Positions 26,733-35,855 of a stretch of 64,000 bases of DNA are shown one piece after another. Position numbers and translations under genes: made by a program. Below the pieces are notes generated by a model. The model did not search any database, was not told where the DNA came from, and was given only the letters and a program-made list of their open reading frames with translations. Source of the stretch: Rhizobium viscosum. Its GTDB lineage: Bacteria; Pseudomonadota; Alphaproteobacteria; Rhizobiales; Rhizobiaceae. How positions within the stretch are numbered: position 1 is the stretch's first letter; every line of letters starts with the position of its first letter. The DNA lies in assembly GCF_014873945.1 (NCBI RefSeq), contig NZ_JADBEC010000002.1:1364001-1428000 (forward strand). Direction: 5' to 3'.

Positions 26733-27650
26733 TCAGGGCTTGGGCGACGCCAACGGCGGGAGCGCCTTGACATAACGGGCGATCGCTTCACGGTCGCTGT
26801 CGGGCAACATGGCCGTATTGGTCACGACGTCCGCCATGGATGATCCCACGCGGCCGTGGTCGGGCGTGATGCCGGTTTTCAGCATGGTTGCGATGTCGCT
26901 TTCGCTCCATTCGCCGAGCGATTCCTCGGTGATGTTTGGCACGAATCCCGTGCCCTGGGGATCGACGCCTCCGGCAAACCGGGAGCCGGATCGGATTGCG
27001 CCGAGGACGTTTCGGCTGGAATGACATTCGGCGCAGTGGGAAACGCTTTCGACGAGATAGGCGCCACGGTCATGGACCGGGTCGCCGTTCAGCCGGGCTT
27101 CCGACCGACCCTGGCGAAAGAACAGCAGTTTCCATAGCCCGACGAAGCGACGAATTCGAAACAGGATCGCCGGATCATGTGGGGGCACGCGCCCCGAAAC
27201 CTTGGGGAGTGTCCTGAGATAGGCGTAGAGATCCTTGATGTCGCGCACCGTCATGCCTGTAAAACTCGTATAGGGAAAGGCGGGATAATAGTGCGTGCGC
27301 TGGGGCGATATGCCGCCCACGAGTGCATTTGCCAGGTCAACGACGGTCCATGTGCCGATGCCATCGACCGGATCCGGAGAAATGTTGGGCGGCCGAAAGG
27401 TTCCGAACGGTGAGGCGAGTGCCATGCCCCCTCCGAGCGTCAGGCGATCGGACTGACCTGGTGTCGCATGGCAGGACGCGCAATCGGCCGCAGCAAACAT
27501 TACCTGACCGCGCGCGATGTCGCCCGGACCTTCGAACTGTGGATCCCCGTTAGAAAACGGCGCGCGGGCTGCAGTCAGATGCCAGCCGGCTGTCGCCGCG
27601 GCGCCGGCGCAAAGTATCGTTGCGAAAGCAAATTTCCACCCTGTACGCAT
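26733..27650 (-). CDS. Diheme cytochrome c
   Basis: 305 aa. An N-terminal signal or anchor (FATILCAGAAATAGWHL) and two heme sites, CASCH near residue 57 and CAECH near residue 205. It resembles the cytochrome subunits of membrane alcohol/gluconate dehydrogenases with one heme fewer; no dehydrogenase partner is adjacent. It could donate electrons to the convergent oxidase, but it is a separate transcript. Confidence 0.85.
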   Translation of the reverse strand: MRTGWKFAFATILCAGAAATAGWHLTAARAPFSNGDPQFEGPGDIARGQVMFAAADCASCHATPGQSDRLTLGGGMALASPFGTFRPPNISPDPVDGIGTWTVVDLANALVGGISPQRTHYYPAFPYTSFTGMTVRDIKDLYAYLRTLPKVSGRVPPHDPAILFRIRRFVGLWKLLFFRQGRSEARLNGDPVHDRGAYLVESVSHCAECHSSRNVLGAIRSGSRFAGGVDPQGTGFVPNITEESLGEWSESDIATMLKTGITPDHGRVGSSMADVVTNTAMLPDSDREAIARYVKALPPLASPKP

Positions 27651-27670
27651 CGTGAGGCCCCAAAGAGCGA

Positions 27671-28255
27671 TCAGGCGACGACGCTCAAAAATTCCTCGGT
27701 CGTCAAAAGCTCAAGTTGCACGGAGAACCGATCGCCGAGCAATTCGAGCGATGCATCATGCGTCTCATCCGCACTGCTGCAAACTGCATCCTTCAGAACG
27801 ATGACCTGGTAGCCGAGATCGATCGCACCGATCGTCGTCGCAAGCACGCAAACATCCGTTTCCCCGCCTGTGATAACCAGGCAAGTCACGCGCTCCGACT
27901 GGAGGCCATCGTGAAGGCGACCGTCGACCCAAGGCGAATAGGTGCGTTTATCGAACGTCCTTGCCGGCGGTACAAGAGACGCCAACGGCGCGGCCAGATC
28001 GATGAATTCCGTCGGAAGATGTTTACCCGTCATCATCCACCATTTTTTGTAGTAGTCCTGCCATTTCCCTGGCATTTCCTCTGCATGCCCGGGAGGGACA
28101 AAGCGGGTGAATATCGTTCGGGACGGGTATCTTCCTGCCATCTCTTCGACCTGCGGGCAGACCCGCTCCATCCAGGGGACGCGCCAGGGTGTGTCTTCGG
28201 CAAACATCCGCTGCATATCGACGCAAAGATGTCGCCATTCGCCGATCGCCAGCAT
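27671..28255 (-). CDS. Isochorismatase-like cysteine hydrolase
   Basis: 194 aa, with GAAGGGA upstream. The catalytic triad of the family is visible: Asp in CVDMQRMF, Lys in FDKRTYSPW, and Cys in TDVCVLATT. Members hydrolyse amides or vinyl ethers (nicotinamidase, isochorismatase); specificity is unknown. A consensus EcfG promoter starts 29 bp upstream. Confidence 0.85.
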   Translation of the reverse strand: MLAIGEWRHLCVDMQRMFAEDTPWRVPWMERVCPQVEEMAGRYPSRTIFTRFVPPGHAEEMPGKWQDYYKKWWMMTGKHLPTEFIDLAAPLASLVPPARTFDKRTYSPWVDGRLHDGLQSERVTCLVITGGETDVCVLATTIGAIDLGYQVIVLKDAVCSSADETHDASLELLGDRFSVQLELLTTEEFLSVVA

Positions 28256-28283
28256 CGAATCCCTTCCTTGGCTGATCGGTGCT

Positions 28284-28308
28284 AACCGTCCGGCGCTGCA
28301 ATTGTTCC
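28284..28308 (-). promoter_or_regulatory. EcfG promoter for the isochorismatase-like gene
   Basis: Minus strand: GGAAC at 28308-28304, 17 nt, GTT at 28286-28284. No supported gene lies between 28309 and 28659. Confidence 0.7.
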
Positions 28309-28659
28309 GGCAATCAAGCCGTCAACTGAAATATTCGTTCATCGTTCAGGAAGCAAACTTCGCGCGCTGCCATCCGACTGTCAAAGGCAGCATCAGACGA
28401 GCAGGCAGTCGGGCGGGGATCACCACGCAGCTCGTTGAAACGATGGGGACGTATCTCCGGGCAGGTCGCCAAGTCCGATCCATCGAGGATATGTTCCCAC
28501 GCCGAAGTTTGCGCAGAACATCCTGGGATGGTAGCGCAAGGCGTCATGGACGATAAGGAGGTACACCAGACCAATTTTGCCGAATATCTAACCGCTCTCG
28601 ATCCGCGCATCTGAGGCCACGGTACGCTAGCGCACCGAGCGGCGATTTCGTTCTTGCAT

Positions 28660-28702
28660 CGGACTTTAGTCCGCTTGATCAATGCAACCGTCCCCCTAGC
28701 TC
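28660..28702 (+). promoter_or_regulatory. GGAC-GTCC box with sigma70-like promoter
   Basis: CGGACTTTAGTCCG palindrome at 28660-28673, one base, TTGATC at 28675-28680, 16 nt, TAGCTC at 28697-28702. The same order and spacing recurs at 40916-40958 ahead of the paralogous gene, and at 41669-41711. GTACGCTAGCGCACC at 28622 is also shared with 40878. Confidence 0.6.
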
Positions 28703-28756
28703 CCCCTTCTCCCGATCGATGTCAGGTTCGGGCTTCAACCAGTTGGCGGGATCGTC

Positions 28757-29029
28757 ATGTCAATCACAGAGTCGGACCGAATACTATTCAACCGCGTGTG
28801 GGCTCTCGGCACCAAAGCAGTTAAGGACAAACGCATTGCGGCCTTGAGCGACGTCGCGTGCGGCACGCCCACCCTGCAAGAGTACCAGAATAGCCACGGC
28901 CAGCGGATGACCGATTTGGTCAAAGTGGTTCAGCTTGGGCTCTCGCAACTCCGCGACAGCGGCGAATGCGAGGAGACGCAGAGCCCTCCGTCGCACGCCT
29001 TTGCCCCGGCACGACCACTGATCTGGTGA
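28757..29029 (+). CDS. Small hypothetical protein, paralogue of the one at 41006
   Basis: 90 aa. Residues 1-70 (MSITESDRILFNRVWALG, then EYQNSHGQRMTDLVKVVQLG and LSQLRDSGE) match the protein at 41006-41272 closely; the C-termini differ, suggesting drift or an indel after residue 70. Helical, no known domain. Conservation of both protein and promoter box at two loci argues for a real, regulated gene. Confidence 0.65.
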   Translation: MSITESDRILFNRVWALGTKAVKDKRIAALSDVACGTPTLQEYQNSHGQRMTDLVKVVQLGLSQLRDSGECEETQSPPSHAFAPARPLIW

Positions 29030-29162
29030 TCACGAGCGAAGGTCGGTGCGTGTTTGCGGGCGTTTCATTTCGCATTCAGATTTGTCCTCGGAAAATGAGC
29101 GGGGAGATACGGTCAGTCATCGTCTCATCTAACGTTTGGATGGACCGCTGAATGGGCGTCCT

Positions 29163-29187
29163 GGAACTGCGGGGGGATCAACGAGTT
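29163..29187 (+). promoter_or_regulatory. EcfG promoter for the SDR at 29291
   Basis: GGAAC at 29163-29167, 17 nt, GTT at 29185-29187. Confidence 0.6.
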
Positions 29188-29290
29188 GTTGTATCGAACC
29201 GGCGGCGGGTTTCTGCCGGTGCAAGGCTGAAAGGTCTTTGTCGAACATCGCTCGGCGCCTGTCAGCTCTCTCAACCCCCTGGAGGAACGT

Positions 29291-30151
29291 ATGATGGCAA
29301 ATTACCCGACCCCACCCTTCGATACGCCGCGCCAGCCCATGCCGGGCAAGACGGAGGCGATGTCGCCGGTACCGGACCATGGCGAGCAGACCTATCGCGG
29401 TTCTGGCCGGCTGGCCAGCAGGAAGGCCGTCATTACCGGCGGCGATAGCGGGATCGGGCGAGCCGTCGCCATCGCCTACGCCCGAGAGGGCGCCGATGTT
29501 CTCATCGCCTATCTCGACGAGGACGACGATGCGCACGAGACCCAAAAGTGGATCGAAGACGCCGGACAAAGGGCGGCGCTCGTTCGAGGCGACCTGCAGG
29601 ATCCGCACCATTGCCGCCAGATCATTGAGCGAGCGCGTACCGAACTTGGCGGTATCGACATTCTGGTCAACAATGCAGCCCATCAGGCAAGCTTCAAGGA
29701 CATTGGCGATATCAGCGATGATGAATGGGAGCTAACCTTCAAGGTCAATATTCATGCGATGTTCTTTCTGACCAAGGCGGCGGTTCCGCACATGAAACCG
29801 GGCAGCGCTATCATCAACACTGCATCGATCAATGCCGATAGCCCCAGCCCTCATCTTTTGGCCTATGCGACGACCAAAGGCGCCATCCAGAACTTCACGG
29901 CGGGTCTCGCCCAAATGCTGGCGGAGAAAGGCATTCGGGCCAATGCGGTCGCACCAGGCCCGATCTGGACGCCGCTCATCCCTTCGACGATGCCGGACGA
30001 AGCCGTCAGGAATTTCGGCAAGCAGGTCCCGATGCAGCGTCCTGGCCAGCCCGCTGAGCTTGCGACCACCTACGTGATGCTCGCCGATCCCCTATCGAGC
30101 TATGTTTCGGGAGCAACGATTGCTGTGACGGGCGGCAAACCGATCCTGTGA
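29291..30151 (+). CDS. Short-chain dehydrogenase/reductase, YghA type
   Basis: 286 aa, TGGAGG upstream of ATGATG. N-terminal extension typical of the YghA group (PDHGEQTYRGSGRL), NAD(P) motif TGGDSGIG, NNAAHQ, and the catalytic YATTK. These reductases are commonly part of stress regulons; substrate unknown. The gene at 60221-60616 seems to be a truncated relative. Confidence 0.88.
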   Translation: MMANYPTPPFDTPRQPMPGKTEAMSPVPDHGEQTYRGSGRLASRKAVITGGDSGIGRAVAIAYAREGADVLIAYLDEDDDAHETQKWIEDAGQRAALVRGDLQDPHHCRQIIERARTELGGIDILVNNAAHQASFKDIGDISDDEWELTFKVNIHAMFFLTKAAVPHMKPGSAIINTASINADSPSPHLLAYATTKGAIQNFTAGLAQMLAEKGIRANAVAPGPIWTPLIPSTMPDEAVRNFGKQVPMQRPGQPAELATTYVMLADPLSSYVSGATIAVTGGKPIL

Positions 30152-30234
30152 ACTGGTGCGCCCTGAGGCCCGCAAAGACTGTCGAGAAGCCGACGCACAA
30201 TGCGCTCCGAGCAATTATCCTTTCGGTGCGGACT

Positions 30235-30259
30235 GGAACAATCATGCCGCGCAAACATT
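30235..30259 (+). promoter_or_regulatory. EcfG-like promoter, one mismatch, for the YciF-like gene
   Basis: GGAAC at 30235-30239, 16 nt, CATT at 30256-30259 instead of CGTT. Confidence 0.4.
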
Positions 30260-30335
30260 GGGAACAGGTCGTCCAACCCCGGCAAACGGGAGGATAGACT
30301 GATACGATCAGCACTTCGCCACAGGAGGATCCACT

Positions 30336-30836
30336 ATGGCAACCAGCAAGACGTTGAACGACCTGTTCCTCGACACCCTCAAGGACATTTATTTCGCGGA
30401 AAAGCAGATCCTGAAGGCTCTGCCAAAAATGGCGCGCGCCGCCCAGTCCGAGGACGGCAAGGCCGGCTTTCTCAAGCATCGCGACGAAACCGAAGGCCAG
30501 ATCGAGCGCCTCGAACAGGTCTTCGGACTTCTGGACAAACCGGCCCGCGGCAAGACCTGCGAGGCGATCCAGGGTATCATTGCCGAAGGCGAAGAGATCA
30601 TGGAGGAGTACAAGGGCACGGCTGCCCTCGATGCCGGGCTGATCTCGGCAGCACAGGCCGTCGAGCACTATGAAATCGCGCGCTATGGCACGCTCGTCGC
30701 CTGGGCCAAGCAGATCGGGCTCAACGACGCTGTCGCCCTTCTTCAGGCAAACCTCGCCGAAGAAGAGGCCACCGACAGGAAACTGACCGAGCTCGCACTC
30801 GCCTCGGCCAACGCCAAGGGACAGAAAGCCGCCTGA
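30336..30836 (+). CDS. YciF/YciE-type ferritin-like protein (DUF892)
   Basis: 166 aa, CAGGAGG upstream. LNDLFLDTLKDIYFAEKQIL opens the fold, and the Glu/His pairs of a di-iron four-helix bundle are present (EKQ, FLKHRDET, AVEHYEIARYG, EEEAT). It is a classic general-stress protein; the iron function is presumed. A strong terminator follows. Confidence 0.9.
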   Translation: MATSKTLNDLFLDTLKDIYFAEKQILKALPKMARAAQSEDGKAGFLKHRDETEGQIERLEQVFGLLDKPARGKTCEAIQGIIAEGEEIMEEYKGTAALDAGLISAAQAVEHYEIARYGTLVAWAKQIGLNDAVALLQANLAEEEATDRKLTELALASANAKGQKAA

Positions 30837-30854
30837 ACCGACATAGGTCCCGAG

Positions 30855-30881
30855 AAGGCCGCCCATCAGGGCGGCCTTTCC
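30855..30881 (+). terminator. Rho-independent terminator after the YciF-like gene
   Basis: AGGCCGCC, CATCA loop, GGGCGGCC, then TTTCCCC. It separates yciF from the catalase gene. Confidence 0.75.
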
Positions 30882-30920
30882 CCAATCGGCAATTCACACG
30901 TATCGCAAGGGATTGAGACA

Positions 30921-33059
30921 ATGGCCAAGAAAACGTCGACGCCAGCCAGAACAAACACAGCGACGATCCACGACCAGAAACTCCATCGCGGCGAAGGTGG
31001 CGAGCTTCATCAATTTGCCGAAGATGGGCATCCGGTTCTGACGACCGCCCAAGGCGGACCCGTAGCAGACGATCAGAACAGCCTGCACATTGGAGCTCCT
31101 GGGCCTGCACTCATCGATGACTTCCACTTCCGCGAAAAGATTTTCCATTTCGACCATGAGCGCATTCCCGAACGCGTCGTCCACGCGCGCGGCTACGGCG
31201 CGCATGGTTTCTTCGAAACCTATAAATCCCTGGCTGATTATACGCGGGCCGACGTCTTCCAGCGCCCGGGTGAAAAGACGCCTGTCTTCGTGCGCTTTTC
31301 GACGGTTGCCGGCAGCAAGGGGTCCTTCGATCTTGCCCGGGATGTTCGCGGATTTGCTGTGAAGATGTATACCAAGGAGGGAAACTGGGACCTCGTCGGC
31401 AACAACATCCCTGTTTTCTTCATCCAGGACGCCATCAAGTTTCCCGACGTGATCCATTCCGTGAAACCGGAGCCGGACCGGGCATTCCCGCAGGCGCAGT
31501 CCGCCCACGACAACTTCTGGGATTTTATCAGCCTGACGCCGGAAAGCATGCATATGATCATGTGGGTCATGTCTGACCGCGCGATCCCTCGCTCCTTCCG
31601 CTTCATGGAGGGCTTCGGCGTCCATACCTTCCGCTTCGTCAACGCCAAGGATCAGTCGACATTCGTCAAGTTCCACTGGAAGCCAAAGCTCGGGCTGCAG
31701 TCCGTCGCCTGGAACGAGGCGGTCAAGATCAACGGCGCTGATCCGGACTTCCATCGCCGCGATCTCTGGCAGGCAATCCAATCGGGAAATTTTCCGGAAT
31801 GGGAATTGTGCGTCCAGCTTTTCGATCAGGGGTTTGCCGATACGTTCGATTTCGACGTACTCGACCCGACGAAAATCATCCCGGAAGAAAGCCTTCCCGT
31901 CCAACCGATCGGTCGGCTGGTGCTCGATCGCATGCCCGACAATTTCTTCGCCGAGACGGAACAGGTCGCCTTCATGACGCAGAACGTTCCACCGGGGATA
32001 GACTTCAGCGACGATCCGCTTCTGCAGGGCCGGAATTTTTCCTATCTGGACACTCAGCTCAAGCGCCTCGGCGGCCCGAACTTCACGCACCTGCCGATCA
32101 ATGCGCCCAAGTGTCCCTTCCATACCTTTCAGCAGGACGGTCACATGGCGATGCGCAATCCGGTCGGCCGGGTCAACTACCAGCCGAATTCCTGGGGCGA
32201 TGGTCCACGGGAATCGCCTCAGAAAGGCTTTCGCCATTTCGCGTCCGAGGAACAAGGTCCAAAGGTCAGGTCGCGTCCGGAAAGCTTCGCCGACCATTAC
32301 AGCCAGGCCCGCCAGTTCTACATCAGCCAGACGCCGCCAGAGCAGCGCCACATCGCCATGGCGCTGACCTTCGAACTCAGCAAGGTCGAAAACCCTGTCA
32401 TCCGCGAGCGGATGGTGTCTCACCTGATCAACATCGACGAAACGTTGGCGACCACCGTCGCAGAAAAACTGGGATTACAGTCGCTGCCGAAACCGGCTCA
32501 GGCCGCTATTCCAACACGCCAGGACCTTGAGCCCTCACCGGCGCTCAGCATCGTGAAACGCGGTCCGGGACGCTTCGAAGGGCGCAAGCTTGGCATCCTG
32601 ATCACCGACGGTGTCGACGCCAAACTGCTCAAGGGCCTGACAACCGCGCTTGCCGAGCAGAAAGCCGTCTTCGAACTGATCGCCCCGAAGGTCGGTGGCG
32701 TGACCGCTTCGGACGACACCCGGATCGAAGCGCAGCATATGATCGACGGCGCGCCCTCGGTGCTTTTCGATGCAATCGCACTTTTGACCTCGCCGGCGGC
32801 CATCGAGGATCTCGTCAAGGAGGCGACCGCTCGCGACTTCGTCGCCGACGCCTTCCAGCATTGCAAGTTCATCGGCTATCATCTGTCGGCACTGCCGCTG
32901 CTTGAAAAGGCGGGAATTTCCGAAAGTATCGACGAGGGCGTGCTGAGCTTGCCCGGGGAAGATGGCATCGCCGCCTTCGTCACCGAACTCGGCAAGCTGA
33001 GGGTCTGGGGCCGGGAACCCTCCGTCAAGCTTGGCAAGGCCTCGCCGCCGATAAAATGA
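30921..33059 (+). CDS. katE: Large-subunit catalase (HPII type)
   Basis: 712 aa, clade 2 catalase. Distal His88 in VVHARGYGAHG, Asn in the VGNNIPVFFIQD segment, proximal heme Tyr375 in SYLDTQLKRLGG. The C-terminal 150 residues form the DJ-1/glutamine-amidotransferase-like domain of HPII (GRKLGILITDG to KAGI). Cytoplasmic hydrogen peroxide removal, typically stationary-phase and general-stress induced. No EcfG element is seen in the short gap after the terminator, so its promoter is unresolved. Confidence 0.95.
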   Translation: MAKKTSTPARTNTATIHDQKLHRGEGGELHQFAEDGHPVLTTAQGGPVADDQNSLHIGAPGPALIDDFHFREKIFHFDHERIPERVVHARGYGAHGFFETYKSLADYTRADVFQRPGEKTPVFVRFSTVAGSKGSFDLARDVRGFAVKMYTKEGNWDLVGNNIPVFFIQDAIKFPDVIHSVKPEPDRAFPQAQSAHDNFWDFISLTPESMHMIMWVMSDRAIPRSFRFMEGFGVHTFRFVNAKDQSTFVKFHWKPKLGLQSVAWNEAVKINGADPDFHRRDLWQAIQSGNFPEWELCVQLFDQGFADTFDFDVLDPTKIIPEESLPVQPIGRLVLDRMPDNFFAETEQVAFMTQNVPPGIDFSDDPLLQGRNFSYLDTQLKRLGGPNFTHLPINAPKCPFHTFQQDGHMAMRNPVGRVNYQPNSWGDGPRESPQKGFRHFASEEQGPKVRSRPESFADHYSQARQFYISQTPPEQRHIAMALTFELSKVENPVIRERMVSHLINIDETLATTVAEKLGLQSLPKPAQAAIPTRQDLEPSPALSIVKRGPGRFEGRKLGILITDGVDAKLLKGLTTALAEQKAVFELIAPKVGGVTASDDTRIEAQHMIDGAPSVLFDAIALLTSPAAIEDLVKEATARDFVADAFQHCKFIGYHLSALPLLEKAGISESIDEGVLSLPGEDGIAAFVTELGKLRVWGREPSVKLGKASPPIK

Positions 33060-33070
33060 GACAAGCCGCG

Positions 33071-33086
33071 ATGCCGCAAGCGGCAT
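33071..33086 (+). terminator. Hairpin downstream of katE
   Basis: ATGCCGC-AA-GCGGCAT starts 12 bp after the stop. There is no T-tract, so termination is possible but weak. The following 33087-33460 holds no supported gene. Confidence 0.4.
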
Positions 33087-33460
33087 TCCGCAACTTTGTG
33101 GCATCACGGGACACCGGCAATGATCGGTTAAAGGTCGAATATCGTTCTCACGTCCAGCGGTCAATGTGATGTCGTGCCGTGGTCCGAACTTACTTCCAGG
33201 AGCCTTCAGGCCGGGACGAGTCTGTTGGGATCAGCAAGTTCGGCGGGAAGCGCCGATGCCTGCCGTCCTGCGTAAAGCGAGCGCGATTAGGCCGTGGCAT
33301 TGGATGATTTCGCCGTTTACAAGCAGTTCTTGGAGGCGGCAATGATCATCGGATTGTGTCGCCAGGCGTGCAGAATTTCGACCGACTGAAAGCGATGGTG
33401 TTTGCTGCTCGGGCAGGAAATTGGGTTCATCGACGCCAGCCTGCGGCGAACAATTCGCGC

Positions 33461-33691
33461 TCAGTCCGTGGGACTTTTGAACTGGTCTAGCCTCACATGA
33501 TGAGCGAGCGCGTCAGAGATTAGGACGGGCGATTTCTCGCCCGACAACAACAAACGCACGACTTCGGCCATGGCAGCATGCCCGCGGTCGCTATCGATCG
33601 GGGTTTGATGAAGAGAGCACCACTCATGCACGACGGTCGTGGCGATATCAATTTCGTCGTCTTGCAAGGAAAGCAGGTTGAGTAAAGACAC
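33461..33691 (-). CDS. Small hypothetical protein
   Basis: 76 aa from a GTG at 33691, chosen because GGGAGGA lies 5 nt upstream; an in-frame ATG at 33748 has no site. DEIDIATTVVHEWCSLHQTPIDSDRGHAAMAEVVRLL is the distinctive, helical part. Proteins of this kind occur as orphan genes in rhizobia; no function known. Confidence 0.6.
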   Translation of the reverse strand: MSLLNLLSLQDDEIDIATTVVHEWCSLHQTPIDSDRGHAAMAEVVRLLLSGEKSPVLISDALAHHVRLDQFKSPTD

Positions 33692-33931
33692 ATTGGCTCC
33701 TCCCGTTGCGACAAGAGCACAGATTTCCCAAACAGCCCCGACCGTCATATACGCGGCCGGCTGGTATATTATACGCTCGATTCTTCAGCACACCACTCAA
33801 TTCGCTTTTGGTCGCACGGGTGTAAAGCCGTCGGCAATGCGCCGCGAACTTTAGGCCGATCGAGCCGTTTCGACTGAAGACCGAAAGGATGGATAAAGCA
33901 GCGACGCCCGTCGAATCCGAGCCGCAGGGTC

Positions 33932-34345
33932 TCAGTCTCTCTGGTCGAACGGAATAAACCGCCGGTCTTCGTAGATTCGGAGATAATTCGAGTGAATGGG
34001 ATTGGCGAGCGCCCGCGATTTCATGTAGGCAATTGCTGAATACATCGGTCCGCCGCCGAGCGGTTCCACGTCTATCACCACTCGCAGGTTGCCCGGCCTA
34101 CCGATGGATTCCAGCCGATCCAGCGTCGCTATCGTGTCTTCGCCACATTCGTAGAGCTCACCGATGACGCGATATCCGATGCCCGGTTCGTTGAACATCA
34201 TCGGAGCGAACCAGGGACCGGCGATAAGCATCGGATAGGGGGCGCGTGTCCTGAAATTCCCAAGAAAGCCTGTGTCGGAAAGCCCCGCGTCGTGGAGAGA
34301 GAAGCCTCTCTTCAGGGTTCCAAAAACGAACACGTTCTGCGTCAC
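33932..34345 (-). CDS. Gamma-glutamylcyclotransferase-like protein
   Basis: 137 aa. FVFGTLKRG at the start is the substrate loop of the GGCT/AIG2 fold; the catalytic Glu is probably in TLDRLESIGRPGN. Acts on gamma-glutamyl-amino acids or related amides. An EcfG-like promoter with one extra spacer base lies upstream. Confidence 0.8.
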   Translation of the reverse strand: MTQNVFVFGTLKRGFSLHDAGLSDTGFLGNFRTRAPYPMLIAGPWFAPMMFNEPGIGYRVIGELYECGEDTIATLDRLESIGRPGNLRVVIDVEPLGGGPMYSAIAYMKSRALANPIHSNYLRIYEDRRFIPFDQRD

Positions 34346-34383
34346 GCAGGCCAGCCTTGGTACGATTTGCGACTACTGATTAG

Positions 34384-34409
34384 AACGAAACAATCGGCCC
34401 GGCTGTTCC
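34384..34409 (-). promoter_or_regulatory. EcfG-like promoter, spacer one base longer
   Basis: Minus strand: GGAAC at 34409-34405, 17 nt, CGTT at 34387-34384, for the cyclotransferase-like gene. Confidence 0.45.
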
Positions 34410-34606
34410 CGGAGACTGAGATCTGGACGAGAGGCGCAAACCGCTGCAGCCGCTAGACGCCAGCCCAGCACCTGGAAGACCCCTCCTGAGTAGAGCAAGA
34501 AAACAGCAATCGAACCAGTTCAGCGGATTTGCCTAGGCTGTTTGAGAGATACGGGCCACGTTCGCGTCGAGGATTATATCCGGCGCCCTCGTCTTACGTC
34601 GCGGCC

Positions 34607-34951
34607 CTAAAGCGTTCGTTCGCGAGCGTTTCTTGCCGCCAGGCACAACGCTTCCCTGACCCTTTCGGGGCTGATGGCGACCTGTCCATTTACGTCCTTG
34701 ACGATATCGGGATCCGCAGTGAGGTATGCGACGCCCAATCCGAATCCAGCAAAAAGCGCGCGGGCGATGGAAGGGCCGGTAAGGCCGTCCCCAAGCCGAG
34801 CATCGATAATCGCGACATCCGCCTCCGGTCCAAGCTCCAAGGCTTCGGACGAGTTTGTCGCGATGCCGGCGATTTCAAATCCTGCGGCGATCGCAATCTC
34901 CTCGATTGCGAGAGCGGTTCTCGGTTCGTCTTCGACGATGAGCAGGCGCAT
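34607..34951 (-). CDS. Stand-alone response regulator receiver
   Basis: 114 aa, GGAGAGG upstream. LLIVEDEP and Asp in AIIDARLG are present, but the usual Lys-Pro near the end is missing (VAISPERV), so the phosphorylation switch may be atypical. No output domain. The composite promoter at 35227-35296 reads toward it with the small gene at 34971-35156 in between. Confidence 0.78.
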   Translation of the reverse strand: MRLLIVEDEPRTALAIEEIAIAAGFEIAGIATNSSEALELGPEADVAIIDARLGDGLTGPSIARALFAGFGLGVAYLTADPDIVKDVNGQVAISPERVREALCLAARNARERTL

Positions 34952-34970
34952 GGTTCCTCTCCAAGACAGT

Positions 34971-35156
34971 TCAAACTACACGTCGGCGAAACACGATGGC
35001 GCTGTCCGGGCGGGTTAGGTTGCCGCGCCTTCCGGCTCCTGGACCTGATCGATGACGCTTCCTGCTGGCGGGACCGGCGTCGGCGTGCAATATCAAGAGC
35101 AGCACGCTCGCAGCCATCGCCAGCAGGCTTGCGAGGATCGGAACGGCGAAGCTCAT
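34971..35156 (-). CDS. Possible small membrane protein
   Basis: 61 aa; one N-terminal hydrophobic helix (VPILASLLAMAASVLLLIL) and a basic tail. No good ribosome site. It is the first open frame after the composite EcfG/box promoter at 35227-35296, which is the main support. Confidence 0.4.
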   Translation of the reverse strand: MSFAVPILASLLAMAASVLLLILHADAGPASRKRHRSGPGAGRRGNLTRPDSAIVFRRRVV

Positions 35157-35226
35157 ATTTTTTCGGGGTTCTCTTCGATCATTCTCTCGCCGAGATCGGT
35201 CGGCCTGTTGGCGCTGCCGACTGCTA

Positions 35227-35252
35227 AACGGCTCAGTTCTTAAAGCTGTTCC
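35227..35252 (-). promoter_or_regulatory. EcfG-like promoter under tandem boxes
   Basis: Minus strand: GGAAC at 35252-35248, 17 nt, CGTT at 35230-35227. A box ends exactly 6 bp upstream of the -35. Confidence 0.55.
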
Positions 35253-35494
35253 TCGTATAAGACTTCAGTCTGGGGGCTTCCCCCGACCAAGGTCCGTCCC
35301 GGGGTACTGATCATCCAGCCGCCGCCAGAATCCGGGTCAGCCAACCGCGTGACGAGCCAATGCGTATATCTTCGCAGGTCTGTATGCCCGCCTTCGCGGA
35401 CCACCAGCCATGGGCGGCCGCTCACCATGATGGTGACGGTATCGAGGCGCTGCAAAGGGAATAAATATTGGTGCTCATAAACTCTGCCTCCCAC
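35240..35494 (-). CDS. Hypothetical protein, uncertain
   Basis: Up to 84 aa from a GTG at 35494 without a ribosome site. Residues 18-70 (VTIMVSGRPWLVVREGG, THWLVTRLADPDSGGGWMIS) look like real protein. An ATG with a GGGAGG site at 35478 is in a different frame, hinting at a frameshift near the start. Its 3' end is overlapped by the boxes at 35259-35296. Confidence 0.35.
   Translation of the reverse strand: MGGRVYEHQYLFPLQRLDTVTIMVSGRPWLVVREGGHTDLRRYTHWLVTRLADPDSGGGWMISTPGRTLVGGSPQTEVLYEEQL
35259..35296. promoter_or_regulatory. Tandem GGAC-GTCC boxes
   Basis: AAGACTTCAGTCTG at 35259-35272 and CCGACCAAGGTCCG at 35283-35296, 10 bp apart. The arrangement matches the loci at 50655-50690 and 63096-63132. 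Confidence 0.55.
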
Positions 35495-35793
35495 ACAAGT
35501 TTGCTGCTTGCCCTTCGGTCAGCGAGCAAACATCAACAACTTCGATATTATTGGCGATCCGTCGGTAGTCTTTTACGACATGCGGCATTGTCCGTTGAGA
35601 AGGAATGCAGCGAGATCCCCGACGCTGGCAAGACCCGTCAATCTGGCTCAAAGAGTAGGGCTGAGCACCCATTACTGATGATGAACTTGATCCGTACGTT
35701 AACGGACCCGGTCTCACCAACACCTCGGTCTGAAACCATGTTCAAATGCAATCGGACCGGTCGTCCCCTTGCCAGGTCGGGCTTTCGTACTCC

Positions 35794-35818
35794 GGAACAT
35801 GCTGACTGGACCTGCGTT
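35794..35818 (+). promoter_or_regulatory. EcfG promoter, full consensus, for the NRAMP-like operon
   Basis: GGAAC at 35794-35798, 16 nt, CGTT at 35815-35818, 38 bp before the ATG at 35856. 35495-35793 holds no supported gene. Confidence 0.75.
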
Positions 35819-35855
35819 TTACGGCGGAGGAAATAAACCACCGAGCAGAACGCAC

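Noticed and set aside
28309..28620. Plus-strand frame ending at 28614 with a plausible C-terminus (NFAEYLTALDPRI)
   Set aside because: No start with a ribosome site could be found; may be a gene remnant, but evidence is too thin.
30838..30851. CCGACATAGGTCCC similar to the palindromic boxes
   Set aside because: The arms do not pair well, and it lies between a stop codon and a terminator where no promoter is expected.
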